In this document: positions 1-10,016 of the stretch, piece after piece | Position numbering within the stretch: position 1 is the stretch's first letter | How the letters are laid out: the number at the start of each line of letters is the position of its first letter | Assembly (NCBI RefSeq): GCF_001039355.2 | Contig: NW_019775495.1 | Location: 6,977-70,976, forward strand | DNA from: Lingula anatina | Lineage: Eukaryota; Brachiopoda; Lingulata; Lingulida; Lingulidae | Reading direction: 5' to 3' | Length of the DNA: 64,000 bases | Made by a program: the position numbers and the translations under genes | The notes under the pieces: model-generated | The model's input: the letters and a program-made list of their open reading frames with translations, nothing else | What the model was told of the DNA's origin: nothing | Databases searched by the model: none

Positions 1-92
1 TTATCTTGTGAGGCAACCTTATTTACCTCAATAAAAAAGTACATTCCCAATTCTTCAAAGCAATGGTTCAAAAATGAAATATCTATACATAC

Positions 93-275
93 CAATTCCC
101 TTGTTTTTCCTAAGGTCTTACTGCTACTGCTATTCCAATCATTGATGACCTTTGTGCACTTGGTGACCCCAAGATCAATGACCTGCTGCAGAAGTATAGA
201 TGGCAGTGCAGTCAATGGCAGGTGTGACCACAGAACCAAGTGGTTTACTGGAGGGAATGTTTGCAAAAATGCCTC
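93..275 (-). CDS. FIRRM: FIRRM-like exon 18 (residues 561-621), last one in window
   Basis: 61 codons, acceptor ACTTTCCAG, donor GTATGT. Encodes FLQTFPPVNHLVLWSHLPLT and ends near KTLGKTREL; human has FIQKFSPKEAENLPLWQHIS... and RSRTLGELESL. The frame also stays open through the intron to base 2, so read-through cannot be excluded, but the human-like end at TREL favours the donor at 92/91. Confidence 0.87.
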
Positions 276-3200
276 CTGGAAAGTGTAGTGCAATACATAT
301 AATGGTATTCACATCAGAAACTCTGCATTAATTTTGGTCAAGTACTTAAAAAAGATTTTGTGCTTAAGCCTCTTAAATATCATATGTACATATGTAACCA
401 TGAACTCCAAAATACATCAGTCTCTATCAGAAATTTACTTGCCTACGGGCCCTTGAAACCACCAAGATCTTACAGTGTACAGACCCAAAGCAAAAACATC
501 GGCATTTTCTGAGATATAATTTTGGTTTGGTAGCCTCACGACAGGGGCTTTGGGGGCCACTCAAGACTGATTTCAGGGAAAAAAAAAAAAAAAAAACTTT
601 TCGGTTTTAAACAAGCTCTGCTAATTACACATATTTCTACAATTTTTATAGGCTGGCTAAGATTTTTCGTGGCATATATCATGGGACCAGCATGTTGTCA
701 GATTGATACATTATGCAGATTTCTTTTTTCAAATTAATTATTATTATTATTAGCAAATATACGAGCCCTACCTGGTGTTCCTGTGCCTGGAACTTGACCA
801 GTCTTGTGAACAGTGCCACCAGGTGGAGATACTGTACACTACAGTTCCACTGCTGGCTGTCTATTAACTTAGCTACCAGACAGATGTGGGCGTGACATAC
901 CTCTGCTGTCCCATACCTGATATTGATGGGAAAATTGTTAAAAATCCAATGTCTAAAAGAAGTAAATATAATTTGATGTTATTCTGAGTGTATTTCAACC
1001 ATTTTATACCTCTTAATGAAAATATTAAATCCATTCAGACTTCAAACATAAAAAAATTGATGCATCTTATTCTTATTTCATTACAAGCTGAGTTATGCAG
1101 AATCTACTGCATTAATTACTGCAAATATATCACTGGGCATTCAGCAAAATATCAGTATATAAAACACTCAATATCAAATCACTCTATTTACCTGGCTACA
1201 AAACACCATACATCTATGGCAAGTAATGCACAATATAAGTTTCTGCCAAGAACATTCTCTAAAAGGCACTTTTCCTGAAAGCGGAGGCAAATCTTCATAA
1301 CTTTATTTTTCAAACACATGTACTAAAAGTTTGTTACAGGCTGATCTAGAGTAGCAGAATTAAGATAGAGGGAGGAGGGGAGAGAGTGGGAAGGTTGAGG
1401 GTCCGTTTTAAAATACAAAATCCCAATAGAGAAGGGACACACATGATAGGAAAACATATTTTAGGTATATACATTCTCATTATTCACAGTAATACAAGCA
1501 AATCAGCACAAACAATGTTTATAATACACAGTATTGTTAAAATATTTACAAAATTTCAGCTAACTAAAAAAAAAAAAAAATTCAAACCGCAGCATTTGTT
1601 TCTTCAAGATAAAAGAATTTGAGCTGTTAGCTGTTAACTTACCAACACATTGAAGTGTCTGGCAGATAAACTGCCCACAAAACCACACAGCCTGCTGCAG
1701 ATATGCTCGTAAAGACTCACTTCCCTGAATATAAAATAACCAATGTATAGTGAAACAAAGTTCATTTTACCATTAAGAATCCTAGTTGACTTGGAATTAA
1801 CAGGAGGTACTTATTATTATAATTTTTTTTGGTCAAAATAAATAACATCTAATAGCATTTTGCACAAAAATTATGTAAGTGTTTGTTTTAGTCTTGATTT
1901 ACCTTTGGGGCTTTCCATTGCACATAATCCCAGGTAACTTGACTGGTAATGACAGTTCTACAAAACCTTAACAAATCAAAATATTCTGGTCAACTCCATT
2001 ATTCACAGTTCTCATCATCACATTAACTGTAGCAGCCATACAAGTAATTAAAAAACAATCTCAATATTACAGTTTTGAAGGTGCTTCATAATGACTGGAC
2101 AATAGGCCCAGCATGTATACAGAACTTTATAAAAAATGTAAGATACAGAGACAATAATATCCAAGCGACATAGGTGTTTACTGTTTTAAAAACATCTTAC
2201 AAATAAGGGAGATCAAGTTTAACATCTAACCTTATGTTTAAAATTAATCATTCAATCATACATCTCATTAAGCAAGAGCCAGAAAGACAGAAACAATCAC
2301 GATACAGTTCATAAACCACAGATTCTTTTGTCCTCTGCCAACAACAAAGACCATAGAAGTCGCTGTGCAACCAAGACAAGATATTTCCAGGCTACAGTTT
2401 ACTCCACTTACAGTTTGCTACAGAGCTGAAGAGTCCACTTAGGATGTTTTCCCTAGGTTTATCCTCTGGGTAGAGCCTTGGTGATGTCCACTGGTCCTTT
2501 ACACCATCTGAAATATTTGAAATCAAAAATATAAATTCAGCAAGACATGAAGATTAATATGCACATGTCAGCATTTTGATATGAATTCCGTAAAACACGA
2601 ATGATAATTTATTTTGACAGAAAAGTAAAAGAAAAGGGAATTCCCTCATTTCATAAATAAGGGAAACATTGAAAATTTTGCAGTAATTAAATGTCTTGTA
2701 GGCCCTCAGCTAAAATGATTAAATACTCAGTGACTACTTGAAAAGAAAATAACCATCCCAGTGCAATTTAATAACGTCATCTTTCAATGAGACCTTGGTC
2801 AACACTGTGGTAGTGTAGCACTAACCTGTACATCTAGGAAGTAGTCCCATTACTCTGACCTGCAGCAAACACTTCGACAGACACATTTCTTTATCAAAAC
2901 CTGGAAAAATTGGCAGATTGCAAATATTTCAAGCCTTGAAACTGCTTGTGCATATTGACAAAATATAAAATGACATGAATTTTAATTTTTTACACATTAA
3001 TTGCAGTATTTGTAGGCATTTTTATGTTCCATTTCAAGAAAACATTTTTATGTCCATACAACAACCATCTTTACTTTTACCGCCATGTTGAAATCTGTGC
3101 ATAGCATAAAGCTTTCTTCATCACTTACCCTCAGTATCCATTAGGCACTCAATGAACTCTCTGTTACCAAGGAGATGTGTTAACATTGGCTCTGTTGCTA

Positions 3201-6200
3201 TAGTAACTTGTCTCTCTATGTCTTCTGTGTATTGTTTAGGTATGCTGGGTGCAGAAAGTGATGGGGGCATGTGCCTGGTAGGATATAAATAAATAAATAA
3301 ATAAATAAATTTCTGAGCTGAAAAAAGTTTATCCAAATATCGGGGGATTTTAAATGTTAAAATTTTGAATTATACCGTACTGAGTATCCACATCCAAACA
3401 AACCTGTGTAGCTCCTGTAACAGCTGATACAGCTCTCTGACACAGTTGCCAAGGTAACCCTCAAATTCCTTCACCAGCGTCACTAGAACTTTCATCTGGA
3501 AACCAGCGACCTTGACAGACTTGGAGAATGCTTTGGGGTCCCCGCAGCTGATTTTCTGATGTATAAATAAATACTTTTGTAGGTACATAAAAAGACTGGC
3601 ACTCTTAGTATATTAATTGCAATGTGGTTACTGACAGAAAACTAGCTTAAACCATGTAATTACATACATACTAAAGGCCCCAGTTAAAGCACAAATTTCT
3701 GGTTCCATAAATGTGATAAAATTTTTTTTAATGATTTCAATAGAAGACAGGCTGTTTAAAAAAATATAACATTAATAAAAGCTGTATTTTTATATAACAT
3801 TTCTAAAGGCTTTCTTCATTTTGAAGGCTGTATTTTAAAACATTTAAAAAGATGGTACTTCCACTAACATTTCCCTCCTTATCAGTCTGTGGTGCAAGTT
3901 GAAACAAGTGCCTGAACAAAGTGAGCACCTCCAGACAGAGTGACGTCACCAGCACAGACACATCTAGTCTGTTTCTTAGAGAATCTTTGTGCTGACATGC
4001 TAGTCTGAAAAAAAAAAATAAATAAATAAATAAAATAAATAAATAAATAAAAATATTAAACGTTTTATTTCCATGTTCTTCACTATGGGTAATACTGTGC
4101 TAGTTTATGATTTTTATTCATCTTTCAACTTGGTTTATAAATAATAATAATGCACAGGGACTTTCTGCTGACATAGTAGTTTGGAAATAAAACAGAGAAA
4201 GCTACATGGATTAAAATGATTGGTTTGTGATGTCATTAATTTCTTCAACACTCACTTTGACACTGCCTTCCACGTGGTGATGGTGATCTTGACGTCCAGG
4301 GTGTTTACAATAGCACATAATTCATGCAGATTGAGGAGAGCTGGAAAGTAGAATAAACCAATCATTTAGTCTGTACATAGTTAATATGGCCATTCTCAAC
4401 TCCAGTATCAGGTGGATAGAAATGCACATGCTGATCAAGTGGAGGAAACTGAAATATTGAACAGTTCAAATAGAAATAGAAATGAAAAACGTTGTAATTG
4501 CCTTTCAAAGCAAATCTAAGTTGAAAAATTAAAAAATTTAAGCTAAGCTGCCTCTCACAAAATATCTATAAGGTCACTTCTCTCATTTTACTGACCTTTA
4601 ACTAGGCCCCTACAGCAAGCTCTGATCGTCTTACCAATAACTTTACTCTCTCTGGTGACAGCAGTCCATGAAAAAATGTCTACTACATTTATGAGGAACC
4701 AATCATTCATAAAACACCCCTAGACAAATAAGGCAAAGTCCACCTCACAGAGTTAGCTATACCCTTTTCTGTCTAGGATCAGCCCACAACTATTGGGCTT
4801 TGTACAAAACCAAGCCGATGTCTAACCTTACCAGCACAGAAATGCTCAATGTCTTCATCACTTGAGGTGGACCCCAGCACCACCTTATCAAGTAGGGATA
4901 TGAAGCTCTGAAACGATATCCAATTTAAAGTTGGGACTTTATCTTGACTGAAACTTCACCCCACCCATCACCCAGTGTAAAGATAAATTTTCAGTTTTGT
5001 TAAAGACCTACAGGCAAATTTTAATTTAAAAAAACTATACTAAAAGCTCTCCTCTATTTAACATTTTGATAAAAAATAATAAAATAAGAAAGCATGTACC
5101 ACATCCATATTTTCATGGTGACAAATATAATATCCATTACAAAAAGGCTGTGTAAATGTGGCAAAAAAGGTAAGCTCTATACTTGGCTGCACATACCATC
5201 TGCAAGCTGTGTGTCTTCTTAAATATGGCAGACAAACCCTCTGACAGCATCCCCAGCAGGTCTCCATACACTGATGAACTGGTCTGAAGAAAATGATGTT
5301 TTATTTCTTTCCAAAATCAAAATTTTTTAAACTGCTAGCGACGTGGATTTTAGAAATGAGATATGTCACTGTGATCTTCTAGTTTTATAGTCCTGTTATC
5401 TATTCGACTAATTGTATGCAGAAATCTACTTTCCAATATACATTTATGTCTATGCTAAAATTTATATAAACACAGATGAAGTTTCATTTCTACATTAAGA
5501 AGTAGTTCCATCAAACTATGGAAATTGTCTTCAAAACAGCAGCATACACTCATGTAATTGATAAGCTGTCAATCTCTCAAAGTGTGCCAGTACGGACTAT
5601 CACCCCATTTCCATAGATTTTTAGATCGATCTATCCCTGTGGGGAGTCTCACTAGATTACTGTCAGCTTGGCCGGCTTAAGCGTCTGTCCCGCCTACTAA
5701 AAGCTGTAAGGGGGTAATTAACTATGGTGCCCGCTCGGCTGACTGCAATTTAGCGTGAACCCCCAGGGAGTTAAGTCGATCTAAAACTTAATCCTTAGAT
5801 CGATCTAAAGCTCTGGGAAAGCACCCTATGTCATTAAAGTATACTGCAAGATCTAGATCTACAAACCTTGCAGTGTTGATAAGACTCCTTTAAGATAGAG
5901 AGTACCACCTTGGAGAGAGACAAGAAACTAGAAATTTCAACTTCTGAATCGCCACACACACACTTTACACATTGCTCTATGCTGTCTATTAGAGTGGATG
6001 CCATCTGAAAACGGATATAAACTACATAAATAAAAAGAGTGAAAAATAATTTGATAATAAAAAAAACTGAATAAATCAAAAATTAAACACTTTGACACAC
6101 AAACTGTTCATCTTGAGATAAACTATTGGAAAAAAAACTAATTTATAGAACACACTCTCAAAAAGATCAAATATATGAAATTATTTGAGATAAACAACCC

Positions 6201-7214
6201 CCATGGCTCTGGTATGACTGAACTGAGAAAGTTCAACACTAAGACATGTCCACTTTACCTCCAACTGCTGAGCAATTTCCTCCAATATATCCCTGGAGTT
6301 GTTCTTAACCAGGCTCGCAACATTTCCTAGAAGTCTGTGAAAACTCTCCTCAACCTGCACTTGCCAAGAAAAAAAGGTCATATATATATATTCAATTTTG
6401 TAAGATTGTTTTGTGAATTTTACTTTTCGGAATTTTTACTGATTACCTGTTTAAAAAATCATAAGTTATAGAAAATGCCATATCGTTATTAGGGTAATGT
6501 GCTTCTTTATATCTAATAAATATAAAATTCAAAATGATTTTCTCTGTAAAACATTACTTTATTTGCTATCTTGCTAAATACTTGTTTCTCCAGATCAGTG
6601 GAGGGAATGTGGGGGACCAAGGACTGGCAGAGCAACTTAAGGAGACCTGAAATAATCATTTAATACAGTAATTAGAGGTAATGCTGCACATTAAGCTGGC
6701 TATGAAATACAGCAACAAGAGTGAATCTGCACAATCAGCTGGCTATTGTATGCAGACACAAAATGAATAAATAAGTAATTAAAAAAATTAATGTTAAAAA
6801 TATATAAAAGGGGTTAGAAATACATTTCTTTAAAATCTTCAAGACAATTTAAGATTGTTTCAATTAAAACACCAAACATGTGACATTATCATACCTATTT
6901 CCTTCAAACCATCCTCCACTGCAGAAAAACTGTTCTAAGAAACTTAAGGAAAACTGATATATTGGACAAAATTTAAAATCATCAAGACTTCAGTATTGTT
7001 CGCATACTACTCAATATATACTAGTTAGAAGGGATTTTATCTATTTTACAACTGTGCATTTTATATTTGTGTTGCAGGTTAGAGAGCTTATAAATGTAAA
7101 ACATTTTCGTGATCAATAAATCATTATTGTTATTATCATCATATAAACATCCAGTTTGAAGACCATGTGTAAGATAAGTGTCTGCACTTGACATGTTCTA
7201 CCCCTTTAAATAAA

Positions 7215-7258
<44 letters not shown>

Positions 7259-7370
7259 CAATCCACCACTGAAAGGATACCAGGAGCTCTGGCAGCACCT
7301 CCTGCCATCTGGCCTGACATTCCGTCTCCCTCCACGTCCCAACCTCATCCAGCATGGAGCTTTGAGACAT
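93..7370 (-). CDS. FIRRM: FIRRM/C1orf112-like gene, N-terminal 621 codons (3' end outside window)
   Basis: Seen: 18 exons on the minus strand at 7370-7281, 6934-6895, 6646-6558, 6354-6259, 6004-5867, 5283-5197, 4907-4832, 4340-4256, 4004-3869, 3555-3404, 3274-3129, 2900-2826, 2507-2412, 1966-1903, 1724-1643, 1274-1192, 916-772 and 275-93. All have AG/GT borders, phases agree at every junction, and the total is 1863 bases with no internal stop. Family hallmarks: start MSQSSMLDEV, SSDEDIEHFCAALLNLHELC near residue 200, TWKAVSKLAC near 229, and DVWCFVARYGTAEVC near 507; the last matches the human DAWCFLARYGTAELC region. The family is all-helical and has no catalytic site. Known of the family: FIRRM binds FIGNL1 and controls RAD51 filament removal, interstrand-crosslink repair and mitosis; the plant homologue FLIP limits crossovers. 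Human FIRRM is about 850 residues, so roughly the last quarter is missing at base 1. The human comparison is from memory, not alignment. The start is the first in-frame ATG after a TAA about 14 codons upstream. Confidence 0.88.
445..565 (-). pseudogene. Degraded protein-kinase-like fragment inside the last visible FIRRM intron
   Basis: On the minus strand, bases 533-474 read LPNQNYISENADVFALGLYT, which resembles the kinase subdomain IX stretch Y.SE.ADVF.FG. Just upstream, in a shifted frame, EWPPKAP resembles the W.APEA stretch of subdomain VIII. No full domain, no acceptor/donor pair and no phase fit with FIRRM. Probably a chance match or an old fragment. Confidence 0.25.
772..916 (-). CDS. 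FIRRM: FIRRM-like exon 17 (residues 512-560)
   Basis: Acceptor CAATATCAG, donor GTAGGG. Encodes RYGTAEVCHAHICLVAKLID then SVQYLHLVALFTRLVKFQAQ; human RYGTAELCAHHVTIVAHLI... . An alternative AG 13 bases inside would drop YGTA and break the family match. Confidence 0.9.
1192..1274 (-). CDS. FIRRM: FIRRM-like exon 16 (residues 485-512)
   Basis: Acceptor CTTTTTCAG-type (TTTCAG), donor GTAAAT. Encodes EKCLLENVLGRNLYCALLAI then DVWCFVA, the first half of the most conserved FIRRM motif, split at the Arg codon by the intron. Confidence 0.9.
1643..1724 (-). CDS. FIRRM: FIRRM-like exon 15 (residues 457-484)
   Basis: Two frames are open here; the one in phase with both neighbours gives EVSLYEHICSRLCGFVGSLS then ARHFNVL, matching human VAVTLYQHVCVHLCTFITSF. 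Donor GTAAGT, phase 0 out. Confidence 0.88.
1903..1966 (-). CDS. FIRRM: FIRRM-like exon 14 (residues 436-457)
   Basis: 64 bases, acceptor TTTGTTAAG, donor GTAAAT. Encodes FVELSLPVKLPGIMCNGKPQ, matching human GELSLPVHLQGLKSKGK. The acceptor is not strong; it was chosen because it alone gives the right phase and the family match. Confidence 0.82.
2412..2507 (-). CDS. FIRRM: FIRRM-like exon 13 (residues 404-436)
   Basis: Acceptor ATATTTCAG, donor GTAAGT. Encodes GVKDQWTSPRLYPEDKPREN and ILSGLFSSVAN. Only this frame is open and it fits both neighbours. Confidence 0.84.
2826..2900 (-). CDS. FIRRM: FIRRM-like exon 12 (residues 379-404)
   Basis: Acceptor TTTTTCCAG, donor GTTAGT. Encodes FDKEMCLSKCLLQVRVMGLL then PRCT. 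Phase 1 out joins GAT (Asp) with exon 13. Confidence 0.84.
3129..3274 (-). CDS. FIRRM: FIRRM-like exon 11 (residues 330-379)
   Basis: Acceptor ATCCTACCAG, donor GTAAGT. Encodes HMPPSLSAPSIPKQYTEDIE then TEPMLTHLLGNREFIECLMD; human has KFPPSLYATRISKAHQEEI followed by DPLISQLL. A short (AAAT)n tract lies just upstream in the intron. Confidence 0.88.
3404..3555 (-). CDS. FIRRM: FIRRM-like exon 10 (residues 280-330)
   Basis: Encodes DPKAFSKSVKVAGFQMKVLV and YLGNCVRELYQLLQELH. Human has the equivalent FQKTLKLCRFFANSLLHYAKEF. Donor GTTTGT, phase 2 out. Confidence 0.87.
3869..4004 (-). CDS. FIRRM: FIRRM-like exon 9 (residues 234-279)
   Basis: Acceptor is a run of T then CAG; donor GTTAGT after AAT. 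Encodes LACQHKDSLRNRLDVSVLVT then SLCLEVLTLFRHLFQLAPQ. Human has QSLKHQSIIKSQLKHKDIITSLC... at the same point. The donor is the least certain border; phase 0 out fits exon 10. Confidence 0.85.
4256..4340 (-). CDS. FIRRM: FIRRM-like exon 8 (residues 206-234)
   Basis: Acceptor CTTTCCAG, donor GTGAGT. Encodes ALLNLHELCAIVNTLDVKIT and ITTWKAVSK. The pattern L..LH.LC.I...D......TWK is the most family-typical stretch in the first half of the protein. Confidence 0.9.
4832..4907 (-). CDS. FIRRM: FIRRM-like exon 7 (residues 181-206)
   Basis: Acceptor CGTTTCAG, donor GTAAGG. Encodes SFISLLDKVVLGSTSSDEDI and EHFCA, the acidic SSDEDI segment of the DUF4487 region. Phase 0 in, phase 1 out. Confidence 0.88.
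5197..5283 (-). CDS. FIRRM: FIRRM-like exon 6 (residues 152-180)
   Basis: 29 codons after acceptor TTTTCTTCAG, donor GTATGT. Encodes SVYGDLLGMLSEGLSAIFKK then THSLQM; human has SVYSGCLHLVSDLLQALFKEAYSLQ at this point. Confidence 0.88.
5599..5830. mobile_element. Palindromic MITE with GATCGATCT termini, copy 1 (in FIRRM intron 5)
   Basis: About 230 bases bounded by inverted ends of the form CCCATAGATTTTAGATCGATCT. Inside are blocks shared with the copy at 56062-56278: GGGAGTCTCACTAGATTA, GGGGGTAATTAACT, TTTAGCGTGAACCCCCAGGG. No coding capacity, so non-autonomous. It lies between exons 5 and 6 of the FIRRM-like gene. Superfamily not assigned; no clear target duplication seen. Confidence 0.7.
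5867..6004 (-). CDS. FIRRM: FIRRM-like exon 5 (residues 106-151)
   Basis: 46 codons, phase 0 at both ends, donor GTTTGT. Includes MASTLIDSIEQCVKCVC and KVVLSILKESYQHCK; the end resembles human SVLHIIKSTFVHCK. The internal ATG is not a start, since a good acceptor precedes it and the frame continues from exon 4. Confidence 0.87.
6259..6354 (-). CDS. FIRRM: FIRRM-like exon 4 (residues 74-105)
   Basis: Acceptor AAGTGCAG, donor GTAAAG. 32 codons, phase 0 at both ends; encodes VEESFHRLLGNVASLV and ends EEIAQQLE. Predicted helix; no other motif. Confidence 0.85.
6558..6646 (-). CDS. FIRRM: FIRRM-like exon 3 (residues 44-73)
   Basis: Acceptor ATTATTTCAG, donor GTAATG after AAA. Encodes a helical stretch LLKLLCQSLVPHIPSTDLEK followed by QVFSKIANK, corresponding to the human region of the type IVEMFLPHM...LEQTFFSQV. 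Confidence 0.85.
6895..6934 (-). CDS. FIRRM: FIRRM-like exon 2 (residues 31-44)
   Basis: A 40-base exon after a pyrimidine-rich acceptor ending TTTCTTAG, encoding NSFSAVEDGLKEI plus one base; donor GTATGA. Phase 0 in, phase 1 out. Too short to be called from open frame alone; the phase fit on both sides supports it. Confidence 0.72.
7217..7257. repeat. (TTA)n microsatellite
   Basis: Uninterrupted ATT/TTA triplets directly beside FIRRM exon 1, inside its first intron. Confidence 0.9.
7281..7370 (-). CDS. FIRRM: FIRRM-like exon 1 (residues 1-30)
   Basis: Starts MSQSSMLDEVGTWRETECQ and ends VLPELL before donor GTATCC. The opening resembles the human N-terminus (MSQ..., then a short helix ending in VLPRLL). 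It ends in phase 0. Any upstream non-coding part of this exon is not resolved. Confidence 0.85.
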
Positions 7371-7994
7371 GATCTTTTGAGAAAAGCCTTTATCTGTTTG
7401 TTAGCAAATTCCTTTTAGAAAGGTTTCACTGAATACAAACAAAATGTGGTATCTTCATTTTATTTAACACAAACAACCTTTTGTTGGTTGCTAATTATCT
7501 GACAAGATGAAAGCTGTTTGTCTGAAAAGATGAAACAGAAAAGTAAACAGACTATTATAATTTTTAAATGCAACTTAGGTGATTAAAATAATCAACCATC
7601 CATGCTTGATAAATCAAGATTATTGACATTATATTTATTGTGCATTTCATTAATTTAAATGTATAAATAATAATAAACAACAAAACTAAGTGAATTATTT
7701 GACTGCAATTAATTTAAATTTTAAAGACACTGACGAAATTCAATTCTTAAGTTAACTGAATTTGCAAATACCATGAAAATCTAAGACTTTTAAGTTGTAG
7801 ATTTGGGGGGAGGCAACTGCAGTCCACAAACTTCACACATCCTCACCTTTACGTTTTAACCACTGTATGGTTTGTGCAGCTCATTAACAGACATAACGAC
7901 AGTGACACCATGTTTATCCCATCAAAATTAATATGATCGACTGTACAAAGGAATACATTAGGAATCGTTTTAACAAAAAATCACAAATCCTAAG
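7371..7994. other. Upstream region of FIRRM exon 1, no further gene seen
   Basis: AT-rich, holds the 5' UTR of the FIRRM-like gene, whether spliced or not. No coding stretch is supported. The (TTA)n tract at 7217-7257 lies on the other side of exon 1, in the first coding intron. Confidence 0.5.
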
Positions 7995-8082
7995 ATGTTA
8001 GATTTCCCGCAAGCATCCCATCATACAGCTGGAACGCATGCGCCTTACGCTACTTCCGGCAACCTGTTCACACGCGGAAGAG
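7995..8082. promoter_or_regulatory. Likely bidirectional promoter of the FIRRM-like gene and a plus-strand gene
   Basis: A CpG-bearing stretch in AT-rich DNA. It holds TTTCCCGC (8003-8010, perfect E2F consensus), CGCATGCG (8035-8042, NRF1-like half palindrome) and ACTTCCGG (8052-8059, ETS). There is no TATA box. This motif set is typical of divergent housekeeping and S-phase promoters. The FIRRM start codon is about 630 bases to the left and a plus-strand donor is at 8082/8083. Transcription start sites cannot be placed. Confidence 0.55.
8044..8082 (+). other. Candidate 5' non-coding first exon of a divergent plus-strand gene
   Basis: GAAGAG followed by GTAAGC at 8083 is a good plus-strand donor directly downstream of the ETS and NRF1-like sites. 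The stretch has no ATG, as expected for a 5' UTR exon. The left border is arbitrary. No linked coding exon is identified in the window. Confidence 0.35.
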
Positions 8083-8475
8083 GTAAGCATCATTTCTATT
8101 GTTATTTTCCTCTCTCCGAACCCCGCTGACAGCCCCCGTGACGATCTTATCGCGCCTAAATTACATAATTAGTGCCTGTTAGAAGCCCATTCACAGCTGG
8201 TCTAGCTCCTACACGTGATTATCGGTCAACTACGGGCACCGGCTCGTAACAAGCCTTCTGTGGTTAGGAAATTAGGTCAGTGAAATCAATAAATAGACCC
8301 CCTTTCTTGGTCTATTGAACCGATTACGTCTAGCCGTTTTAGACTCACTGGAGCGAAAGCAATCCCCATCAGCCGGTATATCACCGTTGCGTAACATGCT
8401 GTAACTCGGCTGTGTAATACCTGACGGAAAGGCGGGCAGTGTTTAGAACTTGAGTTTTTGTTTGTTTTTGTTGGA

Positions 8476-8484
8476 GGCGGGAAA
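8476..8484 (+). promoter_or_regulatory. E2F-like site GGCGGGAAA
   Basis: Second perfect E2F core (reverse complement TTTCCCGCC), about 470 bases from the one at 8003. Inside the putative first intron of the plus-strand gene. Sequence match only. Confidence 0.25.
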
Positions 8485-9839
8485 TGAATAATGTAACTTC
8501 ATTCAATATTCTGTTGTCAAATATTGCTTTCATTAGCATACGCTGCATTGTGTGAATGTTAAAAAGTCAATATTATATACATGAACTACAAATTCAGAAA
8601 TATCAAAGAGAGCCCAAGGGATCCAGCCTGTAAATGCTAGATTCTTCCATTCATTTATCTACAACTTGGAAATAAAGACATAAATTAAGTGTTTATCAAT
8701 AATGCATGCAATATAGGTTTTTTAAATAAATTATATTTTTTATTGTTTTGTATTAAAATTATTTCATGTGCGTTTGCATGCATTTACATGCAGTGGACCT
8801 CTCACATAATAAGTGTAAAGGGCTCTTGACAAATTTCTTGAGTCAGGAAATGCTATTTCCCAGATTTAAAGGGCTTCAGAAGTTCTTCCATCTTTTAGGG
8901 CTTTACCTGAGATGATAAGCTTTTGATCTATCTAGCAGAGTACTGTAATTATTGCTTTGATCATGTTTGGCTTTGAATGGGGGTCTTGACACTTCTGAAT
9001 ACACTAAGGAGTATGGCTGCCTAACTGAAGTCAAGCACATGTTCAATTCACCAGATGTATAAAATGTATTACTGAGTATCTACCAGTATACAGATAAAAG
9101 AATGCAGGCAGATTAAAGCAAATGCTTTCAGATTTTTATTAGATTTTTTTCCCAAGCATACATTGATATAAATAACTTATTATTACAATTTCTGAGTGTA
9201 TTTTTGGCCATGCTTTGGAATATTTTGTTTTAGGAGAATAAAAACTTAAAGGTACATGTATGCATTTGAACCATGCACTAGTTCAGGGGAGATTCCCAGT
9301 AATGCATTAAAACCACTCCTATTTGTTTCTTGAATGACTTAAAATAAAGTTGACACACCAGTTAGGGATAAACCAAATTAATCACTGGATCAGTCTTAAA
9401 GAGGTTTAAACGGGACCTTCTTATATAAGAATTTTGAGTTTTAAACAGACACAGAATGGTAACATTTCAATAGCTATTTAAAAAAAATCTTTTTTGCAGA
9501 GAGAGAATTTGCATTTGGTATGATTCTATTTCTCAAATCATGATCAATTTTTCATTGAGATTTTTTGGGGGTTGGGGGGGGGGGGGAATAATCCATCCTG
9601 ATCTTGGAACTGTAAGATTGTTTTCTTGAACTGAATATGGCCTTTGGTTAAAATGGCAACCCCTCTTTATACCCATAAATGTCAGTTATTAATTTTACTT
9701 ATTATTTTTTATTTCTTACAGTAAGTAACTTTCAACTCTTTGCACTGCTGATCTTGCGTTTGTTACTTTCATGATGTAGATTAATTTAGAGGATCAAAGA
9801 GTTACTACCCTAGTCACTGCTTTATTTAGCCTCTCTTAT

Positions 9840-10016
9840 CAGGGGCGGATTGAGGCTGTCTTCTGGGTCTTCCGGAAGACAGGACATTCAGATTTTCAAG
9901 TTGCATTGACAAGTATATATTTTTTTCTGTCGGAAGACTGTCAAATCAAAAATGGAGGATGGATCAACAAAGATAATTTGGAAGACTGTTAGAAAATATG
10001 TCTGGATCCACCCCTG
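9840..10016. mobile_element. hAT-like MITE, copy 1
   Basis: 177 bases from CAGGGGCGGATT to GGATCCACCCCTG, inverted ends, flanked by a perfect 5-base target duplication CTTAT (9835-9839, 10017-10021). CAG...CTG ends and GGGGCGGAT are hAT-type; a 5-base duplication fits hAT5-type elements. Internal repeats of GTCTTCC/GGAAGAC make it partly palindromic. No transposase. Confidence 0.8.

Noticed and set aside
7188-7418. 76-codon plus-strand frame
   Set aside because: Shadow of FIRRM exon 1 plus translation of the (TTA)n tract.
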